Of a DNA stretch of 13,024 nucleotides, positions 8,437 through 13,024 are shown in pieces (positions within the stretch are counted from its first letter, which is position 1; every line of letters begins with the position of its first letter). The DNA is from Alphaproteobacteria bacterium. GTDB lineage: Bacteria > Pseudomonadota > Alphaproteobacteria > CAISOG01. The stretch spans positions 1 to 13,024 of the forward strand of contig VEQJ01000011.1 in NCBI GenBank assembly GCA_018883285.1, read 5' to 3'. The position numbers were made by a program, and so were the translations under genes. Below the pieces are notes generated by a model that worked only from the letters and a program-made list of their open reading frames with translations, did not search any database and had not been told where the DNA came from.

Positions 8437-8970
8437 ATGTCGCGCGTTGGAAAAAATCCCGTTAAGGTTCCTTCAGGCGTTACCGTTCATACGGTTAACG
8501 ATAATTTGGTTGTTAAGGGTAAACTGGGTGAACTTTCCCTGCCCCTATCGTCAAACACATCGGTTGTGTTTGAAAATGACGAGATAACGGTTACCCCCCT
8601 AAGTGAGGATAAATTTGCCCGTATGATGTGGGGAACCATGCGTAACCGTATCGCCAATATGGTGACGGGTGTCAGCACAGGCTTTTCTCAAAATCTGGAG
8701 ATCCTAGGCGTTGGTTATCGTGCCCAGGTTCAGGGGCAGAATTTGGTTCTTCAGCTTGGCTACAGCCATGATATTGTTTATCCAATTCCAGTAGGCATCA
8801 CTATTGTTAGCGAAAAGCCGACGGCCATTACCGTAAAAGGTATTGATAAGCAAGTGGTTGGTGCGGTCGTCGCCAAGATTAAAAGCTATCGTCCCCCTGA
8901 GCCTTACAAAGGTAAGGGAATTCGTAAAGAGGGCGAATATGTTCGCCGCAAAGAAGGAAAGAAAAAATAA
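8437..8970 (+). CDS. rplF: Large subunit ribosomal protein L6
   Basis: L6 sits near the sarcin-ricin loop, where elongation factors bind the 50S subunit. The 177-residue product begins [15 protein letters not shown] and consists of two similar alpha-beta domains. [16 protein letters not shown] (85-100) opens the second domain, and the signature PEPYKGKGI (154-162) is followed by a lysine-rich end. The spacer AAAGAAAG gives a purine-rich but weak ribosome-binding site. The TAA stop shares its last A with the ATG of rplR (TAATG), a 1-base overlap. Confidence 0.98.
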   Translation: MSRVGKNPVKVPSGVTVHTVNDNLVVKGKLGELSLPLSSNTSVVFENDEITVTPLSEDKFARMMWGTMRNRIANMVTGVSTGFSQNLEILGVGYRAQVQGQNLVLQLGYSHDIVYPIPVGITIVSEKPTAITVKGIDKQVVGAVVAKIKSYRPPEPYKGKGIRKEGEYVRRKEGKKK

Positions 8971-9332
8971 TGGCATCCGGTAACCCACTTTTTGATCGTC
9001 GTAAGCGTCGCGTTCGCACGACAATCCGCCTTCGTGGTGCAGGGCGCCTGCGCCTATCGGTTTGCCGGTCGGGCAAGCATATCTATGCACAAATAATTGA
9101 TGACAAGGCTGGTAAAACCTTGGTTAGCGCCTCGACGGTGGAAAAGGATCTGCAGAAGCAGCTAAAGACCGGTTCTACCAAAGCTGCAGCCGCAAAGGTT
9201 GGTACGAAGGTTGCTGAAAAAGCCTTGGCTGCTGGCATCAATGAAGTTGTTTTTGATCGTGGTGGATATGTTTATCACGGTCGTGTTAAGGAATTGGCTG
9301 ATGGCGCGCGCGCTGCTGGTCTTAAATTTTAA
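8970..9332 (+). CDS. rplR: Large subunit ribosomal protein L18
   Basis: L18 binds 5S rRNA and attaches it to the 50S subunit together with L5. The 120 residues have a basic N-terminus [16 protein letters not shown], the conserved [20 protein letters not shown] (25-44), and [20 protein letters not shown] near the end. The LSV-RS-KHIYAQ strand is typical; the cysteine within it is unremarkable. AAGGA at 8954-8958 lies in the end of rplF, 11 bases before the ATG, which itself overlaps the rplF stop by 1 base. rpsE begins 11 bases downstream. Confidence 0.97.
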   Translation: MASGNPLFDRRKRRVRTTIRLRGAGRLRLSVCRSGKHIYAQIIDDKAGKTLVSASTVEKDLQKQLKTGSTKAAAAKVGTKVAEKALAAGINEVVFDRGGYVYHGRVKELADGARAAGLKF

Positions 9333-9337
9333 AGGGG
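9331..9337 (+). promoter_or_regulatory. Shine-Dalgarno site of rpsE
   Basis: AAAGGGG starts in the rplR stop codon and ends 6 bases before GTG 9344. This strong site decides in favour of the GTG start, since no ATG is available before the conserved S5 core. Confidence 0.7.
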
Positions 9338-9343
9338 CATTCT

Positions 9344-9922
9344 GTGGCATTACCAGATAAAAAAATCCGTGAAGAAGGCAGCGAGCTGGTTGAGAAACTG
9401 GTAAGCGTTAATCGTGTAGCCAAAACTGTTAAGGGTGGCCGCCGCATGGGCTTTGCTGCATTGGTTGTCGTCGGTGATGCCAAGGGGCGCGTTGGTTTTG
9501 GAACGGGTAAGGCTCGTGAAGTGCCTGATGCGGTTCGTAAGGCGACCGAAGGTGCCAAGGGATCGATGATTCGGGTGCCATTGCGTGAGGCGCGGACGTT
9601 GCATCATGATACCTATGGCCACTATGGTTCTGGCAAGGTAACACTTCGCTCTGCGCCAGCTGGGACGGGCGTTATTGCTGGCGGTCCGATGCGTGCCGTG
9701 TTGGAAGCCCTTGGTCTGCAGGATATTGTAGCCAAATCGATTGGGTCATCCAATCCGCATAATGTGGTTCGCGCAACCTTGGATGCCTTGAGTGGCGTTG
9801 AATCTCCCCGTCAGATTGCCGCTCGGCGTGGCAAGAAAATTAGTGACTTGATTGGCCGTCGTGGTGATTCTAGCAAATCATCCGATAAGGCTGATGTCGT
9901 TGTCGAAGTGGTAAAGGAATAG
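9344..9922 (+). CDS. rpsE: Small subunit ribosomal protein S5
   Basis: S5 is a 30S protein important for decoding accuracy and mRNA unwinding. The 192 residues begin at a GTG with a strong Shine-Dalgarno site. The double-stranded RNA-binding-like N-terminal domain holds [20 protein letters not shown] (21-40); its loop KGGRR (30-34), where spectinomycin-resistance changes are known in other bacteria, is intact. The C-terminal domain includes [20 protein letters not shown] and [19 protein letters not shown] charged tail of roughly 30 residues follows, of a kind often seen in alphaproteobacterial S5. rpmD starts 4 bases after the TAG stop. Confidence 0.97.
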   Translation: MALPDKKIREEGSELVEKLVSVNRVAKTVKGGRRMGFAALVVVGDAKGRVGFGTGKAREVPDAVRKATEGAKGSMIRVPLREARTLHHDTYGHYGSGKVTLRSAPAGTGVIAGGPMRAVLEALGLQDIVAKSIGSSNPHNVVRATLDALSGVESPRQIAARRGKKISDLIGRRGDSSKSSDKADVVVEVVKE

Positions 9923-9926
9923 GGCG

Positions 9927-10121
9927 ATGGCTCAAAATAAACAGTTAAAAATTACCCAAGTCCGCAGCTCTATCAGCGCTAAAGCTGATCAGCAGGCTAC
10001 CTTAGTAGGCTTGGGCATACGTCGTCGCATGCACACGGTGTTGCGTGAGGATACCCCGAGCGTTCGTGGTATGGTTCGCAAGGTACGGCATTTGATAACT
10101 GTCGAAGAATTAAACGGTTAA
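9927..10121 (+). CDS. rpmD: Large subunit ribosomal protein L30
   Basis: L30 is a small 50S protein with a ferredoxin-like fold. The 64-residue product shows LKITQVRSSISAKADQQATL (7-26), GLGIRRRMHTVLREDTPSVR (28-47) and ends GMVRKVRHLITVEELNG. This is the complete bacterial L30 pattern at the usual length. AAGGA at 9914-9918 in the end of rpsE is the ribosome-binding site. It is placed between rpsE and rplO, the usual spc-cluster position. Confidence 0.96.
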   Translation: MAQNKQLKITQVRSSISAKADQQATLVGLGIRRRMHTVLREDTPSVRGMVRKVRHLITVEELNG

Positions 10122-10126
10122 AGGAG
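10121..10126 (+). promoter_or_regulatory. Shine-Dalgarno site of rplO
   Basis: AAGGAG begins at the last base of the rpmD stop codon and ends 6 bases before the rplO ATG at 10133. It is among the best ribosome-binding sites in the window. Confidence 0.7.
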
Positions 10127-10132
10127 ACAGCA

Positions 10133-10594
10133 ATGTCGTTGTTAAATCAGATTCGCGAAAATCCTGATGCCCGCAAAAAGCCAAAGTGCCTTGGGCGTGG
10201 TATTGGCACGGGCAAGGGAAAAACCTCGGGCAAGGGTCATAAGGGTCACAAAGCGCGTAGTGGCGGCGCAAGAAAATTGTTTGAGGGCGGTCAAATGCCC
10301 CTGTATCGTCGATTGCCTAAGCGTGGCTTCCACAATCCTTTTAAGGTGACCTACACCTTGATCAATCTGGATGATCTGCAGCAGCTGGTTGATTCAGGTA
10401 ACCCGTTGGCGAAAAAGCCCATAACGATTGAGGTCTTGCGCCAGGCTGGCTTGGTTCGGGACAATCTTCCCGTTAAATTGTTGTGTCGAGGCGAGCTTAA
10501 GGCAAAGCTTGAGCTTGAGGTTCATGCCGCATCGGCCGCTGCTAAAGAGGCATTTGCCAAAGCTGGTGGCACATTGCAGCTGGTTGGTGCCTAA
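10133..10594 (+). CDS. rplO: Large subunit ribosomal protein L15
   Basis: L15 binds late in 50S assembly and spans several 23S rRNA domains. The 153 residues begin MSLLNQIRENPDARKKPK. The glycine- and lysine-rich extension GRGIGTGKGKTSGKGHKGHK (21-40) follows, then EGGQMPLYRRLPKRGF (51-66), the family's recognition block. The C-terminal globular domain ends in an alanine-rich helix and GGTLQLVGA. Length and order are normal. It has an excellent Shine-Dalgarno site and lies 2 bases before secY. Confidence 0.97.
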   Translation: MSLLNQIRENPDARKKPKCLGRGIGTGKGKTSGKGHKGHKARSGGARKLFEGGQMPLYRRLPKRGFHNPFKVTYTLINLDDLQQLVDSGNPLAKKPITIEVLRQAGLVRDNLPVKLLCRGELKAKLELEVHAASAAAKEAFAKAGGTLQLVGA

Positions 10595-10596
10595 CC

Positions 10597-11970
10597 GTGT
10601 CTTCGCGACAAGGCGTGTATGGCACTGCCCAGCGCCCCATGGGTGTTGGTGATCAATTGTCTTTTGCAGCGTTTGCGCGTGCAAAGGAGTTGCATAGCCG
10701 CATTTGGTTTACACTGGCCGCGTTGGTTGTTTACCGTCTAGGCACCTATATTCCTCTGCCAGGCATCGATAGTGCGGTTGTTTCTGAAATGTTCAAAAGC
10801 CATGGCGGTGGCCTTTTTGGCATGTTCGATATGTTTGCGGGTGGCGCGCTGCAGCGGATGACCATCTTTGCCCTAAATATCATGCCCTACATCACCGCAT
10901 CGATTATCATGCAGTTGATGACCGCGGTGTCGCCATCCCTGGATGCCATGAAAAAAGAGGGGGAGAGTGGTCGCAAACAGATTAACCAATACACCCGCTA
11001 TGCAGCCGTTTTGTTGGCGATGGTTCAAGGTTATGGTCTAGCGATTGGGATAGAGTGTATGCGCAGCGGCAGTGTTGCGGCGGTTATGGATCCTGGCTTA
11101 TCCTTCCGCTTGACCACCATGATCATGTTGACGGGTGGTACGGTGTTTTTGATGTGGTTGGGTGAGCAAATGACCTTTCGAGGTATTGGCAACGGTACTT
11201 CCATGATCATTTTTGCGGGTATTGTCGCCAATTTGCCTCTTGCGCTTGGCAACACCCTGGAATTGGGGCGTACCGGCGCTCTGTCGGTTGGGTTTATTCT
11301 TGCCATTTTCGTTCTGGTCATCGCGGTTGTCTATTTTATTGTGTATGTTGAGCGTGCGCAGCGCCGTCTGCTGGTACAATATCCTAAGCGCCAGGTGGGC
11401 ATGCGGATGACAGGCGGCGGATCAACCCATTTGCCGCTAAAACTTAACAGTGCGGGCGTTATTCCGCCAATTTTTGCTAGCTCCTTACTGCTGTTGCCAA
11501 CCACTATTGCCAGTGCTGGTTTGGGGCAAGATGCGCCTGAATGGTTGACCAACACCATACGCGCATTGAGTTTTGGCCAGCCTCTGCATATGGCGTTGTA
11601 CGCTTTTATGATTATTTTCTTTAGTTTTTTCTATACAGCCGTGGTGTTTAACCCGGTTGAAACAGCGGATAATATCAAGAAAAATGGCGGTTTTATTCTT
11701 GGTATTCGCCCAGGTAAGCATACGGCGGATTATCTAGACTTTATCTTAACCCGCTTGACTGTTGTGGGCGCCCTGTACATGACCATCGTCTGCTTGATTC
11801 CTGAGTTTCTGATTGCTCATTATGGATTGCCATTTATGCTTGGCGGTACCAGCCTGTTGATTGTGGTGTCGGTGACCATGGAAACGGTTACCCAGATCAG
11901 CGGCCATATGCTGGCGCATCAATATGAAGGTCTGATGAAAAAATCAGGGTTGCAGGGACGTCGTTCATGA
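10597..11970 (+). CDS. secY: Protein translocase subunit SecY
   Basis: SecY is the channel of the SecYEG translocon in the inner membrane. Ten membrane segments are visible, roughly at 37-54, 89-109, 134-152, 172-191, 201-216, 233-253, 286-306, 332-351, 384-403 and 413-430. The plug region GLFGMFDMFAGGALQR (72-87) precedes segment 2. ERAQRRLLVQYPKRQVG (252-268) is the cytosolic C4 loop and GGGSTHLPLKLNSAGVIPP (273-291) its end. In the C5 loop, GGFILGIRPGK (364-374) retains Arg371, matching the essential E. coli Arg357, but has Leu368 where proline is usual. The GTG start at 10597 gives 457 residues and a weak ribosome-binding site. An in-frame ATG at 10639 would give 443 residues and an N-terminus more like relatives. 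The last 4 bases overlap adk. Confidence 0.97.
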   Translation: MSSRQGVYGTAQRPMGVGDQLSFAAFARAKELHSRIWFTLAALVVYRLGTYIPLPGIDSAVVSEMFKSHGGGLFGMFDMFAGGALQRMTIFALNIMPYITASIIMQLMTAVSPSLDAMKKEGESGRKQINQYTRYAAVLLAMVQGYGLAIGIECMRSGSVAAVMDPGLSFRLTTMIMLTGGTVFLMWLGEQMTFRGIGNGTSMIIFAGIVANLPLALGNTLELGRTGALSVGFILAIFVLVIAVVYFIVYVERAQRRLLVQYPKRQVGMRMTGGGSTHLPLKLNSAGVIPPIFASSLLLLPTTIASAGLGQDAPEWLTNTIRALSFGQPLHMALYAFMIIFFSFFYTAVVFNPVETADNIKKNGGFILGIRPGKHTADYLDFILTRLTVVGALYMTIVCLIPEFLIAHYGLPFMLGGTSLLIVVSVTMETVTQISGHMLAHQYEGLMKKSGLQGRRS

Positions 11971-12632
11971 TTGCGATTCTGATAGGTGCGCCCGGGGCAG
12001 GGAAGGGGACACAGGCCAAGCTGCTAGAAACCAATTATGGCCTGCAGCAATTGGCGACGGGTGACATGTTGCGTGAAGCCATTCGTTCGGGATCCCCCCT
12101 TGGCGAGCGTGTGAAATCGATCATGAGTGCTGGCGGGCTGGTGCCTGATGAGATTGTCATCCAGTTGATTGAGCAGCGGTTGAGCACGGGCGCAGCGGGC
12201 TATGTCCTGGATGGATTTCCCCGCACGCCTGCCCAGGCCGAGGCGCTGGAGCAGTTTTTGGCCAAACGTGGTGAGGCGGTTAGCGCGGTTATCGCCCTGG
12301 ATGTTCCGGAAAGCTATATTGTTGAGCGGGTGACAGGCAGATTCTCCTGCACCAGTTGCGGCGCAGGCTATCATCGGGTGCATCGCCCGACCGCCATTGA
12401 TGGCGTGTGCGACCAATGCGGCGGCAAAGACTTTGTTGTTCGCCCCGATGATCAGCAAGAGGTGGTGGAAAAGCGGTTGGCTGTATACGCGGATCAAACC
12501 GCGGCGCTGCTGCCTTTCTATAAGCAGCGCGGCCTGCTAAGCAGAATTGATGGTACCGGTACCGTTGAAACAGTGGCCTCTCGCTTGGCCGCTGTCCTTA
12601 AATTAACCAACCAGGAGAAAGTATCGGCATAA
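11967..12632 (+). CDS. adk: Adenylate kinase, zinc-type lid
   Basis: Adenylate kinase converts ATP and AMP to two ADP in the cytosol and maintains the adenylate pool. The 221-residue protein has the P-loop GAPGAGKGT (7-15), the AMP-site TGDMLR (31-36), DGFPRT (82-87) and RVTGR (121-125). The lid is the long form. Cys128, Cys131, Cys148 and Cys151 make a C-x2-C-x16-C-x2-C set that should bind zinc structurally, as in Gram-positive and several alphaproteobacterial enzymes. RPDD (159-162) follows. The ATG overlaps the secY stop (ATGA), with AGGGA at 11954-11958 as ribosome-binding site. The gene lies between secY and rpsM, the usual alphaproteobacterial place. Base use looks somewhat richer in G and C than the ribosomal genes, ordinary for a less expressed gene. 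Confidence 0.97.
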   Translation: MIAILIGAPGAGKGTQAKLLETNYGLQQLATGDMLREAIRSGSPLGERVKSIMSAGGLVPDEIVIQLIEQRLSTGAAGYVLDGFPRTPAQAEALEQFLAKRGEAVSAVIALDVPESYIVERVTGRFSCTSCGAGYHRVHRPTAIDGVCDQCGGKDFVVRPDDQQEVVEKRLAVYADQTAALLPFYKQRGLLSRIDGTGTVETVASRLAAVLKLTNQEKVSA

Positions 12633-12639
12633 TCCGATG
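12622..12639 (+). other. Short inverted repeat at the adk stop
   Basis: ATCGG (12623-12627) and CCGAT (12634-12638) are perfect reverse complements around the loop CATAAT, with a possible extra T-G pair outside. The adk stop codon lies partly in the loop. No run of T follows within 15 bases, so it does not look like an intrinsic terminator. Chance occurrence of a 5-base stem is easy; function is uncertain. Confidence 0.3.
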
Positions 12640-12649
12640 AAACTGGCTA

Positions 12650-12677
12650 TTGACAAAGCTATTTTCATGACTAGTGT
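12650..12677 (+). promoter_or_regulatory. Weak promoter candidate upstream of rpsM
   Basis: A perfect -35 hexamer TTGACA (12650-12655) is followed after 16 bases by TAGTGT (12672-12677), which matches only three of six positions of the -10 consensus. It sits in the only gap of the window longer than 50 bases, where the alpha gene group could have its own promoter. The -10 match is poor, so this is a candidate only. Confidence 0.25.
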
Positions 12678-12700
12678 TCTTACTTCACCTGAAAATTATT

Positions 12701-12705
12701 GGAGA
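12701..12705 (+). promoter_or_regulatory. Shine-Dalgarno site of rpsM
   Basis: GGAGA ends 7 bases before GTG 12713 and supports that start, which also yields the family's canonical N-terminus. Confidence 0.65.
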
Positions 12706-12712
12706 TAAACCC

Positions 12713-13024
12713 GTGGCGCGTATAGCTGGTGTTAATATCCCTTCTCAAAAACCGTTGGGCATTTCGCTTAGGTATCTTTACGGCATTGGCCCGACAACCG
12801 CCCTTGAGGTCTGTGCCAAAGCTGGCATTGACAGCACCAAGCGTGTTCACCAGTTGAGTGAAGCAGAGATTTTGCAAATCCGTCAGATTATTGACAGCGA
12901 CTATAAGGTTGAGGGGGATTTGCGTCGTGAGGTACCGTTTAACATCAAGCGATTGATGGATATTGGATGCTATCGCGGTCTGCGTCACCGTTCTGGTCGT
13001 CTGCCCGTGCGTGGTCAGCGTACC
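12713..13024 (+). CDS. rpsM: Small subunit ribosomal protein S13 (partial, 3' cut by window)
   Basis: S13 lies in the 30S head, bridges to the 50S subunit, and its C-terminal tail reaches the P-site tRNA. The GTG start gives the canonical [21 protein letters not shown] helix-two-turn-helix region with [19 protein letters not shown] follows, then VEGDLRREV (66-74) and [17 protein letters not shown] (77-93). The next residues are [11 protein letters not shown] (94-104), one residue longer than the usual [13 protein letters not shown]. The basic tail, normally about 18 more residues, is outside the window. It has a good Shine-Dalgarno site after an 80-base gap, and opens the alpha group, where rpsK, rpoA and rplQ would be expected next. 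Confidence 0.97.
   Translation, partial: MARIAGVNIPSQKPLGISLRYLYGIGPTTALEVCAKAGIDSTKRVHQLSEAEILQIRQIIDSDYKVEGDLRREVPFNIKRLMDIGCYRGLRHRSGRLPVRGQRT

Noticed and set aside
12622..12639. Rho-independent terminator after adk
   Set aside because: The stem is only 5-6 pairs and no T run follows it, so it was listed only as an inverted repeat.
12637..12708. Possible 23-residue leader peptide (ATG to TAA) between adk and rpsM
   Set aside because: It has no Shine-Dalgarno site at a usable distance, no regulatory codon run, and no terminator-antiterminator pair follows it.

Overview
The window is one continuous, fully plus-strand block of translation genes: the end of the str cluster (fusA 3' end, tuf), then the complete S10 cluster (rpsJ to rpsQ), the complete spc cluster (rplN to secY), adk, and the start of the alpha cluster (rpsM, cut by the window end). 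There are 24 complete genes and two partial ones. No tRNA, rRNA, mobile element, CRISPR array, integrase, phage gene or unassignable ORF was seen, and no stretch of 300 bases lacks a gene. The largest non-coding gap is 80 bases.

The likely source is an alphaproteobacterium of moderate G+C (near 50% by eye). The main evidence is the order rplO-secY-adk-rpsM, with no rpmJ, infA or map between adk and rpsM; this is the usual alphaproteobacterial layout. Gammaproteobacteria lack adk here, and Firmicutes carry map, infA and rpmJ after adk. Supporting details are the cysteine-poor S14, the L3 segment HRSHGSTG and the L22 tail EKPFSNLT, which look alphaproteobacterial from memory of the families. 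The lineage below class cannot be fixed from this window.

Region by region: 1-1304 holds the translation GTPases EF-G (C-terminal end) and EF-Tu. Positions 1352-6466 hold S10, L3, L4, L23, L2, S19, L22, S3, L16, L29 and S17. Positions 6463-10594 hold L14, L24, L5, S14, S8, L6, L18, S5, L30 and L15. SecY and adenylate kinase follow, overlapping by 4 bases. After an 80-base gap rpsM begins. Most junctions are 1-17 bases or overlap (17 bases at rplD/rplW, 4 at rpsQ/rplN and secY/adk, 1 at rplF/rplR), so most of the block is probably co-transcribed and translationally coupled. Together the genes make both ribosomal subunits, deliver aminoacyl-tRNA, thread nascent membrane and secreted proteins out through SecY, and balance adenine nucleotides.

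I did not find an undescribed system; this is a housekeeping region. What deserves a second look is small: glutamate in L3 where many proteobacteria have a methylated glutamine, a one-residue insertion in a conserved loop of S13, an acidic tail on L3, unusual residues in EF-Tu and SecY, and the adk-rpsM gap with a short hairpin and a weak promoter candidate. These comparisons rest on remembered family sequences, not on a database search.
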